Of a DNA stretch of 64,000 nucleotides, positions 1 to 8,458 are shown in pieces (position 1 is the stretch's first letter; every line of letters starts with the position of its first letter). The notes under the pieces are model-generated. The model saw only the letters and a program-made list of their open reading frames with translations. It was not told the DNA's origin and searched no databases. The position numbers were made by a program, and so were the translations under genes. Origin of the DNA: G963676655 sp963676655 (GTDB lineage: Bacteria > Verrucomicrobiota > Lentisphaeria > Victivallales > Victivallaceae); the NCBI GenBank assembly GCA_963676655.2, contig CAXXKX010000002.1, positions 1,550,001 to 1,614,000 of the forward strand, given 5' to 3'.

Positions 1-839
1 TTAATCTCATCCTCTTTTAATGAGCTTCGATTCCGGAAGAGATTATTTAGATTTTGAATTATACGTAATTTTAAAGCATACTTTTTCATAGCTTCCGGAG
101 TTAATAAAGTATAATCAACACAGTTTGAGATTCCCCCATACATTTCTTTTATAAGAAGAGATGTTCTATCCGGGTTGTCAGGTGCGTTAAATATAGTTAA
201 TATTGAAATATTGTTTTTTTTGAATCTGCAAGTTAATGGAGCATGGATCCAAAAAGGTGTTCCAAGTTTTTCATAATATTTTTTAAAATGTGATCCCAGG
301 GGCAGGCAGGCAGCTTTAATATTTTTTTTGTAAACAGGGCTTATTGGCATGTCTGCGGCTTTGACTTTTTTGGCAACAATCAGCAACTTGGTGCCTGGAA
401 TATATTGTGCTTTCAGTTCTTTCGTACTGAAATCAATAGCTTGTTTAGCGTCCTTTAAGTCGCCTGGATATGAAGCGTTTATCCGGTTTGCCTTCAAGAG
501 CAGTAAAAGGTGCCTTTTGGACATTGATGCTAAATTTTCAGGATTACTCACCAGCTCTGATTTGTCGTAATAAGAAATATCATCTCCGTTACGCAGTTTT
601 TCTTTTACTCCGGGAGCAAGCGATGCATAAATCTCCTCCTCCGCGACCCCGTTTCTGTAATTGACAAAAATAGCGAAGTTTGCTTTTTCAAACAAGCCAA
701 ATTCAGCGTATCTGTCCTGTAAATATATTAGCGGTTCCCCGAAACGCTTGACTGATTGCGAATAGGTATCGCCCAAACGGGCATAAGTATTGATTGCGGT
801 AATTCCAAATATAGCGAGAATAAATATTTTGCGTATCAT
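1..839 (-). CDS. Secreted two-repeat family protein, 3' end cut by window edge
   Basis: This frame stays open from an ATG at 839 to the window edge (279 codons, no stop), so the C-terminus lies outside. The N-terminus is a signal peptide ending after Thr-Tyr-Ala, followed by the family hallmark ARLGDTYSQSVKRFGEPL. A second, similar block begins about residue 180 (LPLGSHFKKYYEKLGTPF). The last visible residues (SSLKEDEI) align with the linker before the variable segment of the copies at 1090, 6470 and 8459. It is the most divergent of the four copies and is transcribed divergently from the 1090 gene. No family name is recognised and the function is unknown; export is predicted. Confidence 0.8.
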   Translation of the reverse strand, partial: MIRKIFILAIFGITAINTYARLGDTYSQSVKRFGEPLIYLQDRYAEFGLFEKANFAIFVNYRNGVAEEEIYASLAPGVKEKLRNGDDISYYDKSELVSNPENLASMSKRHLLLLLKANRINASYPGDLKDAKQAIDFSTKELKAQYIPGTKLLIVAKKVKAADMPISPVYKKNIKAACLPLGSHFKKYYEKLGTPFWIHAPLTCRFKKNNISILTIFNAPDNPDRTSLLIKEMYGGISNCVDYTLLTPEAMKKYALKLRIIQNLNNLFRNRSSLKEDEI

Positions 840-1013
840 TTTTATTTCCTTATAGTGAGTTAAGACATAGTAATATATATGACACATTATGTAATGCAAG
901 TACGATGTCTGTTTTCCCTTAATCTCTCATTTCTAATTTTTCATTAATAGTTTCGCACGACTCTTTTCATTAAAACTAAGGAAAGAAAAAATGGATATTA
1001 TGGATTTGTAAAT

Positions 1014-1042
1014 TTGACATTGATTTTTGTGGCACTTATATT
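1014..1042 (+). promoter_or_regulatory. Sigma-70-type promoter for the 1090 gene
   Basis: TTGACA at 1014-1019 and TATATT at 1037-1042 are separated by exactly 17 bases, giving a near-consensus housekeeping promoter. The predicted start of transcription is about 1049, some 40 bases before the start codon. Confidence 0.65.
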
Positions 1043-1089
1043 AGGCGTAAACTCATTATGCTGCACAAATTAAATAAGGATTTATTGTT

Positions 1090-2268
1090 ATGAAACACAA
1101 GTTTATGTTCTCGTTTCTCTTTTTGATGATTGCTTTTTCCGCTTTTGCCCGGTTGGGCGATACTTTCCCGGAGTCGACCAAACGTTTCGGCAAACCGTTG
1201 CATCATACCAAGGATAAGTATGCCGAGTACGCGCTTTTTGAATATAAGGGTTTTGTGATTTTTGTGCGATATCGCAACGGGAGATCTTTTTCCGAATCTT
1301 ATGTTGTCCTGGCTCCCGGCATAAAAGATAAACTGGTTAAAATGAAATTCGTCACTTCCATGATGCCGTTGCTCAATGAACCGAAAAACCTGGCTTCCAT
1401 GACTGAAAAACAGCGTACTATGCTGAGAAAAGCCAACCTTAAAGCTCCATGGAAAATGGAAAAAATCAAAGGCAACGGCATAGAGGAAATGTCTGCCACT
1501 CTCGGTCAGCGTAAAGTGACCGGAGATTATTATATCCGGAGAAAAGTTCTGGTTATCACTGAAACACCCGAGCCGTCCGCTCCTCAGGCTCCGATCTCTG
1601 AGGTTAAGCAGGCCAAGTCTATGTGTCTGCCGCTTGGTGCCGGGTTTAAACAATTTGTGAAGAAGTACGGTACGCCTTACCTTGTCCACAGTGCTACTTG
1701 GGGGGGGTTTCAGGATGGAAATATATCTGTATTGGTGACTTTCAATAATAAAAGCATAAAGGAAGACATAAACGAAGGGAAACTTGATTCTTCATATGGA
1801 AAAATTATGAATTCACTGAAAGGCGGTGTTTCTGAAAAAGCTCAATACATGGTCATTAATAATCAGGCTTTAAAGCTACTTTCTCCAGCTATTCAAAATG
1901 TAAAAAAAATTAATTTGAATTTTAGCAATAAGAATAAACTGACTGAAGACGAAGAAACACACCTTCTTGTTGCATCATCAAAGAGGAGTGGAATGAATTT
2001 GTTTGAAAACCTTCAAAATTTCAGCTCTAACCTTAGAAATGCTTTTTTGGAAGGAACCAGCGGAACGAAGTGGCAGCCGATTCGTCCGGAATCAATTGAA
2101 GAGTTGCGGTTTGAAACCTGGAAGGATGGACGCCGAATGTACGGCTCTTATGATATTGTCAAGAAAAGACTTTCCATTGAGTACGGCATTCATCCTGACG
2201 ATTATAAGCCGGAGGTCATTAAAAAACTCAAGGCGAAAAAAGAAGCCGAAACCATGAGCGCGTTTTAA
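1090..2268 (+). CDS. Secreted two-repeat family protein (copy 2)
   Basis: This is a 392-residue protein with a clear signal peptide (cleavage after SAFA, about residue 20). The mature part holds two related halves. Residues ~21-165 start with RLGDTFPESTKRFGKPL and end with EEMSATLGQRKVTGDYY. Residues ~180-375 start with LPLGAGFKQFVKKYGTPY and end with EELRFETWKDGRRMYGSY. The basic tail KPEVIKKLKAKKEAE is shared with the copies at 6470 and 8459. There are no membrane segments after the signal and no catalytic motif that I recognise. It has its own promoter (1014-1042) and terminator (2286-2320), so it is probably monocistronic. A periplasmic or surface role is inference only. Confidence 0.85.
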   Translation: MKHKFMFSFLFLMIAFSAFARLGDTFPESTKRFGKPLHHTKDKYAEYALFEYKGFVIFVRYRNGRSFSESYVVLAPGIKDKLVKMKFVTSMMPLLNEPKNLASMTEKQRTMLRKANLKAPWKMEKIKGNGIEEMSATLGQRKVTGDYYIRRKVLVITETPEPSAPQAPISEVKQAKSMCLPLGAGFKQFVKKYGTPYLVHSATWGGFQDGNISVLVTFNNKSIKEDINEGKLDSSYGKIMNSLKGGVSEKAQYMVINNQALKLLSPAIQNVKKINLNFSNKNKLTEDEETHLLVASSKRSGMNLFENLQNFSSNLRNAFLEGTSGTKWQPIRPESIEELRFETWKDGRRMYGSYDIVKKRLSIEYGIHPDDYKPEVIKKLKAKKEAETMSAF

Positions 2269-2285
2269 CGTTTTTCTAATTGATG

Positions 2286-2320
2286 ACTCCCGCACGTCTA
2301 AGATGTTGCGGGAGTTTTTT
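2286..2320 (+). terminator. Rho-independent terminator of the 1090 gene
   Basis: A 9-bp stem (ACTCCCGCA with TGCGGGAGT) is followed directly by six T residues, 17 bases after the stop codon of the 1090 gene. Confidence 0.85.
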
Positions 2321-2452
2321 ATTTAAGCCCGTTTTTTTGACTAGCCACGAATCGCCCGAATAACACGAATTATATTGCTGGCTTTTGGGAGCGCGACGCT
2401 CCAACGCCGTTTTTTTGACTCGCCACGAATAACACGAATTGATTAGCAACTA

Positions 2453-2636
2453 TTTGGGGTGCGGTTAGACTTAACCGCTTTGACACAGTGGTATGTCAAA
2501 TCACCATAGATGTTCCGCAACTTTGTTGCGGCTACTGATGTCAACCTGTAAAGCTATGGCAAAATCTTGCCATAGACAAACTTTTGTGACCGTCAAACCC
2601 GATACCCAAAGCGGTTAAATCTAACCGCACTCCAAA
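2453..2636. repeat. 184-bp multi-hairpin element, copy A
   Basis: The ends are inverted repeats (TTTGGGGTGCGGTTAG and its counterpart in the CACTCCAAA end). Each end is also a local hairpin (GCGGTTA with TAACCGC). Inside are a CCGCAAC/GTTGCGG hairpin and a CTATGGCAA/TTGCCATAG hairpin. Four further copies in the window are exactly the same length. Confidence 0.85.
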
Positions 2637-3032
2637 AAGAATACCTGGGCTAAGATATACTAAAAATTAAAAACAATTAAAAAAATCAACTTATAGCTTA
2701 AAAAAATTAACCTGTAGCTTAAAGTAAAATTATTTAACAATTTACTTAAATTTTTTAACTTAATCTGAACATGAATATCCCTCGCAGGAATGTTAAATAG
2801 TTGATTAACATTTTGACCGTTAGTTAATTCTGTATTGCAATAAATTTTAGATATTATTTAAAAATATGGTATTTTTGCTTTTATGCATAAATTTAATATT
2901 TTAGTTAAATTATTTTATGTTTTTATTAATTTATTTAATATATAAATTAAATAATATTGATGGATTTATGTATTGTATAATAGTATATGATTAGCCGCGA
3001 ATTACACGGATCACGAATTGTTTTGCCGACTT

Positions 3033-3216
3033 TTTGGAGTGCGGCTTGATTAAGCCGCTTTGGCACAGTAGAATGTCCAGTCACTATAGATGTTCCGCAA
3101 CTCTGTTGCGGCCACTGATGTCAACCTGTGCAGCTATGGCAAAATCTTACCATAGACAAACTTTTGTGACCGTCAAACTCGATACCCAAAGCGGTTAAAT
3201 CTAACCGCACTCCAAA
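3033..3216. repeat. 184-bp multi-hairpin element, copy B
   Basis: Same length and structure as copy A. The left hairpin reads GCGGCTT/AAGCCGC instead of GCGGTTA/TAACCGC, so two base pairs have changed on both sides while the pairing is kept. The right-end hairpin keeps the original sequence. The CTATGGCAA hairpin carries one mismatch. Confidence 0.85.
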
Positions 3217-3527
3217 AAAGCATTCCGAAGAAAGATATATTTGGGTTCCCCGGGAGCGCGTAGCTCCAGCTGCGCATGAGTTATTGCTCCGGCAGATAAT
3301 TATCTTGCATTTTTATTATGGTAGCTTGGCATTCCACTCCGAAATTGTTTTATGCGTTCGGAGGACGCAAACTACCAGTCGTCGGCACAATTCCCCAAAA
3401 AAAATCGCTTCGTTTTAATTTTATATTTTTTATCACGCGCTCCCATCATTTCTCATTTCTAATTGCCGCTTCGCTCCTGCGTGCCGCTGGCCTCTCCGGC
3501 TTCGCCTCCGTCCTAATTACATGTTGG

Positions 3528-3551
3528 TTGACAATTTTTTCTTTTGCATAA
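3528..3551 (+). promoter_or_regulatory. Shared upstream motif TTGACA-N12-GCATAA
   Basis: TTGACA (3528-3533) and GCATAA (3546-3551) start 18 bases apart, with a T-rich stretch between. The same pair with the same spacing lies before the phage-tail-like pair (11239-11262), and the GC-rich DNA before both is related. The spacing is too short for an ordinary sigma-70 promoter if GCATAA is the -10, so promoter function is a guess. The 3590 start codon lies 38 bases downstream. Confidence 0.4.
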
Positions 3552-3589
3552 CGTGTTTTTTTTAAATTAAACAACATAAAGGAAATGAA

Positions 3590-6148
3590 ATGAAAAATCC
3601 GTTAAGCACGATCACTGAATCCCTCAAGCAGGGAGCCGAAGTCTTGAAGAAAAAAATCGATGACACCGCGAAAAACTTTAAACAGAAATTCGAACAGGCG
3701 GTCGATAAGATCACCACGTCCATGGAATGGGCGAAAAAGGAATTTGAGACGGCGGTAAAAAAGATTACCACCGCGCTGACGTGGGCCAGGGACGAGTTGC
3801 AGAAAGCCGGAGCCGATCTGAAAAAGTCGTTGACCGAATTGAGCGTGGTCGCCAGTCTGAATAAAGCGGGCGATAAACTGGTCGAGGCCATTCAGGGAAT
3901 AGCGAACCGGGTGCGTCAGGCGGGAAAGGACATCAAATCATCAGGTAAGGGCGGCGATGCGGCTCCGGCTGCCGGAAAGATAGATGAGAAATCGTCGAAG
4001 ACTACAGCCCCGATGAAAAATACTAAAAAAGATTCGCCATCGGCTGGTGTTAAAAAAAGTGATACAATAACCGTATCCGCAACACCTAAATCAAAAAGCG
4101 GTTACCAGATAAATAAAGGCACCAATAAAAATGTTTCTGTAGACACTACATATAAACCGAAAACCAAACCAAAAACACAGTCCAAACCTAAATCGCAGTC
4201 AAAACTAAACCGCCCGAAGCGTCGTAAAGAAGAACAGCAAAACAACAACAAAACGCAAAAAACAAGAAGGCGCGGTGGACGTAAAGGCAAAGCGTCCTCA
4301 CGTGGAAAGGGCGAGGGGCTTAACGGCATGGATTTCAATAAGGTTGCCGATACCATCACCCAGATCCAGGGACACGTTTCCGGGATGATTACCTCGCTTG
4401 ATAAGGCAATCGAAACTGGCGATATGACCCCGGTCGTTCAGGAGCTGGCCAAGATTCCTGGAGCGATTGGACAGGTTGCTAAAGTTGCCATGCAAAGTTA
4501 TAAGATCGGCAATCAAGCTTACGATTTCTATATGAAAAATATGGGAGGGGAAGAAAGATTAATAAAAGATACTGTTGATTCGACAACAGCAGTTAGTGAT
4601 CACTCATATCAAGACAAAAACTATGTCATGGCAAAGAGGCAAGTCACTCAATATCGTGACTTTCTTGATGAACTTGTTGCAAATAAGCAAATTTCAGAAG
4701 AAGAAAGCAAAAAGCGATTAATAGCCTATTTTGCGGAACTTAAGAACGGAAGACGTGACACTTACCAAAAGACAAGAAATCAAGTTTATGCAATGCGAGA
4801 AGACAAGGATAATGCTAAACGACTTGGTTCTAAAAAACTAAAAGAGATGGAGAATAAAGAGGGGCAATATAACGAATGGCGTAAAAACAGCGAAAAGCAA
4901 ATTCAGGATGCCGTTATCAGTGGCAAGGTCAAAAAAGACAGCTACGAGTACTTTAAAATGGTTCAGGACATGGAAGACGAAACTTTGAAAAAGCTTATCA
5001 AGCTCAAGAACGAGTTTAAAAGTCTTGGCATGAAAACTAAAACCAAGCAGATGGAAGAAGCCATCAGAAATACAAAGAGTACCCGGGAAAAGTTGTCGGG
5101 CAACGCTCATGCTGCGATTGAAAATCAAAGTTATGCTCAAATGGGAACCAAGGAGGGGCAGACCATCCAGGACAAGATAAAAAATTTAGAGCAAAAAAGA
5201 GAACAGCATTTGCGTGATGCAAATAACACTGATATTACCACCAAGCGAGGAAAAGAAAGCCAGAATGCTTTATTTGAGCAAGCACAAATTGAAAAGGGTA
5301 AAATCGATGAACTAAAGGTGGAACTGGCAAAACAGGAAAAAGCTAAAACAGAGCAAACAAAAGTCGCGACAAGTTCTGGCGCTATGCAGGGCGATCAATG
5401 TTATGATAAACTTGAGGAGATCCGCAAATTATTGGAGAAATCCGTGGCGGACGGCAAGTCCGGGCAACCGGCTCAAGCCAAAGCACAGGATGTCGGGGAA
5501 AGCGGGAAAAAGAAAGAGCTTGCCTCTAGCGATGATTCCATGGGCTTTGGCGGTGATGTAGCGGAAACAGCAGGCGATAATAAGAAATTCCAGTCAACTT
5601 TGCCGGTAAAGGTAAGTCAGGCAGAGCCAGCAGACACTTCTGGTCAAGAGGAGGAGGCAATAAAGGCAAAAATGGTCGCGACGAAGTCAAAACCGGAGTC
5701 TAAGATGGATCGTATGGACGCGGAAAATGCTGCCGCGGCACGATCAGGTTTGCGCGGATTTCCGTCTGGAGGAAGTCCGGTTGGCGGAGAGGAAAATAAG
5801 ATGGATCGTATGGACGCGGAAAATGCTGCCGCGGCACGATCAAGTTTGCGTGGATTTCCGTCAAAAGGTAAGTTGGGCCGCGGCAGAAAATCAGGACGGA
5901 AGATTGCCGGTAAATATGGTTTCCGGGATATTCCGGCTTTTAATTCCGGGCCGGCCCTGGCAAAAGCCCTGGAGGACGAAAAAGCCATGCCGGCGCTGAA
6001 GGCGGCGGAGATCAGCGATAAAACCAAACTGGGGATGAGCATGGGGACCAATGAGTCCAATCAGCAAGCTTCCAATGCCCAGATTATGCAAATTATCAAG
6101 CACATTGATGAAGTAATCAACCGGCGTCTCCCCGGTGACAATTTCTAA
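3590..6148 (+). CDS. Large basic coiled-coil protein, tape-measure-like
   Basis: This 852-residue protein has no signal peptide. Residues 1-125 are amphipathic helices with repeating Lys/Glu heptads (FKQKFEQAVDKITTSMEWA type). Residues ~130-245 are a low-complexity, Lys/Ser/Pro/Arg-rich tract. Residues ~250-315 (ADTITQIQGHVSGMITSLDK onward) look like a tail-protein helical segment, and ~330-615 is long charged coiled coil. A 32-residue unit (KMDRMDAENAAAARS...LRGFPS) is repeated twice near 705-758. The C-terminus HIDEVINRRLPGDNF recurs as fragments elsewhere in the locus. The composition fits a domesticated phage tape-measure protein, but no named family is certain. RBS: AAAGGAAATGAA before the ATG. 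Confidence 0.7.
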   Translation: MKNPLSTITESLKQGAEVLKKKIDDTAKNFKQKFEQAVDKITTSMEWAKKEFETAVKKITTALTWARDELQKAGADLKKSLTELSVVASLNKAGDKLVEAIQGIANRVRQAGKDIKSSGKGGDAAPAAGKIDEKSSKTTAPMKNTKKDSPSAGVKKSDTITVSATPKSKSGYQINKGTNKNVSVDTTYKPKTKPKTQSKPKSQSKLNRPKRRKEEQQNNNKTQKTRRRGGRKGKASSRGKGEGLNGMDFNKVADTITQIQGHVSGMITSLDKAIETGDMTPVVQELAKIPGAIGQVAKVAMQSYKIGNQAYDFYMKNMGGEERLIKDTVDSTTAVSDHSYQDKNYVMAKRQVTQYRDFLDELVANKQISEEESKKRLIAYFAELKNGRRDTYQKTRNQVYAMREDKDNAKRLGSKKLKEMENKEGQYNEWRKNSEKQIQDAVISGKVKKDSYEYFKMVQDMEDETLKKLIKLKNEFKSLGMKTKTKQMEEAIRNTKSTREKLSGNAHAAIENQSYAQMGTKEGQTIQDKIKNLEQKREQHLRDANNTDITTKRGKESQNALFEQAQIEKGKIDELKVELAKQEKAKTEQTKVATSSGAMQGDQCYDKLEEIRKLLEKSVADGKSGQPAQAKAQDVGESGKKKELASSDDSMGFGGDVAETAGDNKKFQSTLPVKVSQAEPADTSGQEEEAIKAKMVATKSKPESKMDRMDAENAAAARSGLRGFPSGGSPVGGEENKMDRMDAENAAAARSSLRGFPSKGKLGRGRKSGRKIAGKYGFRDIPAFNSGPALAKALEDEKAMPALKAAEISDKTKLGMSMGTNESNQQASNAQIMQIIKHIDEVINRRLPGDNF
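5702..5862 (+). repeat. 96-bp tandem coding repeat
   Basis: The stretch encoding KMDRMDAENAAAARS(G/S)LRGFPS occurs at ~5702 and again at ~5798, nearly identical at DNA level. This is a recent in-frame duplication of 32 codons inside the coiled-coil gene. Confidence 0.8.
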
Positions 6149-6263
6149 TCGCGACGCTTATGGGATTAGCCACGAATAGCACGAATCACACGAATTGTTG
6201 CATACCGGGAGCGCTGGTCCCCAGAATTTCTAATTATTAATTTTTAATTGTTAATTATTTATC

Positions 6264-6290
6264 GCGCGTCTCCCCGGCGACAATTTCTAA
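6264..6290 (+). pseudogene. Fragment of the coiled-coil gene 3' end (ARLPGDNF-stop)
   Basis: The bases encode the last residues of the 3590 gene in frame with a stop, only 116 bases after that gene's real end. The same 31 bases recur at 8296-8326, which makes this the left boundary of a tandem duplication. Confidence 0.65.
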
Positions 6291-6315
6291 TCCTTAATAT
6301 ACTTTCAGAAGTTAA

Positions 6316-6336
6316 AAGGGGGCTTCGGGCCCCCTT
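6316..6336. terminator. Bidirectional hairpin between convergent genes
   Basis: AAGGGGGC and GCCCCCTT pair around a TTCGG loop. T-rich sequence follows on both strands (TTATTA on plus, TTTTAAC on minus). It sits between the coiled-coil gene and the convergent gene at 6470. Confidence 0.65.
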
Positions 6337-6469
6337 ATTACGTTCAACGTTCAACCTTAAACTTTAAACTAAGTACGGCCTCGGCCCCCTTATTACGTTC
6401 AACTTAGTGCGTCTTTGCCACTGTCTTTGTTATTACCTTCAACTTTTAACTTTCAACTTAGCCTTAGCC

Positions 6470-7621
6470 TTAGAACCCCTCCAATGCCTCAGTAGCTTTC
6501 TTTTCCTTTAGCTTTTTGATTACTTCCGGCTTGAAATCATCGTAGGCAATGCCATATTCAATAGCCAAGCTCTTGTATACGATATTATAAGTTCCGTATA
6601 AACGGCGTCCGTTTTTCCACGTTGAATAAATTTCCTCTTGAATTTTTGTTCTGGGCATAGAAACCCACTCCGTATTTGAATATACAGAGAATAATTCATG
6701 TTTAAGGTTTTCAGGAAAACTAATTAATTCATCATAATCTATAACCTCTGAAGCAATAAGCATTTCCGTTTGCTGGTCCAAGTTGAGCCTTTTTTGTTTT
6801 CGATATTTTAATAATACTTGTCTTGCTTTCTCAGCTTTTTGAGATAGAGAATTTAGTGAGTTATTTGTAGTAAGTTCAAACGTCATTCCTTTTGTCACCC
6901 CGCCATACATATTATTCATATTGTTTGGATAGACTTTTTCAGATCGTCCTTTCCCAACCATTTCATTCTTAAAATAAATTTTTAAGATACAAATCCCATA
7001 CTGAAAATTACTCCATTCTGGAGCTTTGATTTCAAAAGGTAGTTTATATTTTTGAACACATTGCTTAAAACTTTTTCCCAACGGCATATACGTATTTTTT
7101 ATGCTTTCAATTTCTTGAGTTGTTGCTTTTGGCTGGGGCATATTTTTTTCAGTAATGACAAGCACTTTTCGCGAGAGATAATAGTCACCTGTTACTTTTC
7201 TTTTTCCAAGAATGGCGGACATTTCTTCAATTCCATTGGCTTTGAATTCTCCGAATTTCCAGGTTGCTTTAAGGTTGGCGGTTCTTAGCATGTTCCTTTG
7301 TTTTCCTGTTAATGGTTCCAGGTTTTCAGGAGCATTCAATATGCTGAAATAGTCTTCCCAATACTCTTTTTTATGCAGTTGCTCTTTGACTCCGGGGGCC
7401 ATATAGGCATAGGTTTCCTCGAACGATTTGTCGTAGCGGTAGCGGACAAATACGGCATAGTTTTTGTATTCGAACAACGCCGCTTCGGCGTATTTGTCCT
7501 TGAAATGACCCAGTGGTTTCCCGAACCGGGTGATGCTTTGTTTGAACGAATCCCCAAGCCGGGCCTGGACGGCTGCGGCCAGACAGATCAGGACGATGGT
7601 TGACAACATTTTACGCTTCAT
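6470..7621 (-). CDS. Secreted two-repeat family protein (copy 3)
   Basis: This 383-residue protein has a signal peptide ending VQA before RLGDSFKQSITRFGKPL. Residues 1-160 are nearly the same as in the 8459 copy. The middle (about 165-325) is very different. The last ~55 residues (STWKNGRRLYGTYNI to KKATEALEGF) are again almost identical. The second half repeats the fold signature of the first (LGKSFKQCVQKYKLPF; EEIYSTWKNGRRLYG). RBS: GAGGGC before the ATG. It is convergent with the coiled-coil gene. The function is unknown; the pattern of conserved ends and variable middle suggests recombination or a diversifying ligand or partner. Confidence 0.85.
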   Translation of the reverse strand: MKRKMLSTIVLICLAAAVQARLGDSFKQSITRFGKPLGHFKDKYAEAALFEYKNYAVFVRYRYDKSFEETYAYMAPGVKEQLHKKEYWEDYFSILNAPENLEPLTGKQRNMLRTANLKATWKFGEFKANGIEEMSAILGKRKVTGDYYLSRKVLVITEKNMPQPKATTQEIESIKNTYMPLGKSFKQCVQKYKLPFEIKAPEWSNFQYGICILKIYFKNEMVGKGRSEKVYPNNMNNMYGGVTKGMTFELTTNNSLNSLSQKAEKARQVLLKYRKQKRLNLDQQTEMLIASEVIDYDELISFPENLKHELFSVYSNTEWVSMPRTKIQEEIYSTWKNGRRLYGTYNIVYKSLAIEYGIAYDDFKPEVIKKLKEKKATEALEGF

Positions 7622-8050
7622 AGAAAGCCCTCTTTTGTTAATTAGAAATTAGTAATGATTGTACAAAATGCAAATATTAACACACTGAAAATCACTGAAA
7701 CAAGTTTTTTTATATTTCAGCTGGAGCTGAAAATTTAAACACTTTTCCGTGATCCTCCGTGTTCTTCGTGGTACAATGATACAAAAAACTTTTTCGTGCC
7801 CTTTCGTGGAGTTCATGGTTAATAATTAACATTTAATATATGTGAAATAAAGCCGATGTCAAATAACCGGATAAACTTTTTTCAGCCACAAACTACTTAA
7901 ATAATTTTATTTTTAGATTAAATAATTTAATATATTTATTAATTTATTTAATTTTTTAATAAACTTTAATTAGTGATTTTATATATTATGTAATAGTGTT
8001 TACAATTAATTAGCCACGAATCGCAGATAACATGAATCGATTAGCAACAT
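7622..8050. repeat. Upstream spam repeats and AT-rich block, unit 1
   Basis: In order there are an 'aattagaaattag' tract, 'cactgaaaatcactgaaac', 'ccgtg..ctccgtgttcttcgtgg', 'gtgccctttcgtggagttcatgg', an AT-only block (~7905-8010), and an 'agccacgaat' tract directly before element C. The same order occurs at 9617-10112. No gene was seen. Confidence 0.7.
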
Positions 8051-8234
8051 TTTGGAGTGCGGCTTGATTAAGCCGCTTTGGCACAGTAGAATGTCCAGTC
8101 ACTATAGATGTTCCGCAACTCTGTTGCGGCCACTGATGTCAACCTTTACAGCTATGGCAAAACCTTGCCATAGATCAACTTTTATGACAGTCAACCCCGA
8201 TACCCAAAGCGGTTAAATCTAACCGCACTCCAAA
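8051..8234. repeat. 184-bp multi-hairpin element, copy C
   Basis: It has the same left-hairpin variant as copy B (GCGGCTT/AAGCCGC), with an intact CCGCAAC/GTTGCGG hairpin and CTATGGCAA/TTGCCATAG hairpin. It is followed 42 bases later by a coiled-coil gene 3' fragment. Confidence 0.85.
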
Positions 8235-8275
8235 AGAATACCGCAGCCAGGATATATTTGAGAAACTTTCCGGGG

Positions 8276-8323
8276 CACATCGACGAAGTAATCAACGCGC
8301 GTCTCCCCGGCGACAATTTCTAA
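8276..8323 (+). pseudogene. Fragment of the coiled-coil gene: HIDEVINARLPGDNF-stop
   Basis: The 16 codons match the last 15 residues and stop of the 3590 gene (one residue differs, Ala for Arg). Upstream of them lies the 184-bp element rather than the rest of the gene, so this is a deletion remnant. Confidence 0.8.
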
Positions 8324-8346
8324 TCCGTAATACTTACAGAAGTAAA

Positions 8347-8366
8347 CAGGGGGCCTCGGCCCCTTT
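8347..8366. terminator. GC hairpin between gene fragment and convergent gene
   Basis: GGGGCC and GGCCCC pair around a TC loop and are followed by TTT on the plus strand. It is the unit-2 counterpart of the hairpin at 6316-6336 and lies before the 3' end of the 8459 gene. Confidence 0.5.
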
Positions 8367-8458
8367 ATTACGTTCAACTTAGTGCGTCTTTGCCACTGTC
8401 TTTGTTATTACCTTCAACCTTCAACTTTCAACTTTCAACTTTCAACTTAGCCTCAGCC

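Larger units (their letters stand above)
2321..3589. other. Repeat-packed intergenic block
   Basis: No supported gene lies in these 1.27 kb. They hold two 184-bp hairpin elements (2453, 3033), copies of an 'agccacgaatcacacgaatt' type tract before each element (about 2341, 2418 and 2991), and a very AT-rich stretch (~2680-2990). The stretch ~2685-3230 is a diverged duplicate of ~10459-11015. A GC palindrome lies near 3249-3275 (GGGAGCGCG / TAGCTCC), and a GC-rich stretch near 3460-3520 recurs at 11142-11215. Confidence 0.7.

Noticed and set aside
2453..3216. 184-bp elements as classical MITEs with target-site duplications
   Set aside because: Similar flanking sequence extends beyond the ends in all copies and no target duplication is visible, so transposition of the 184 bp alone is not shown. 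They are reported as structured repeats instead.
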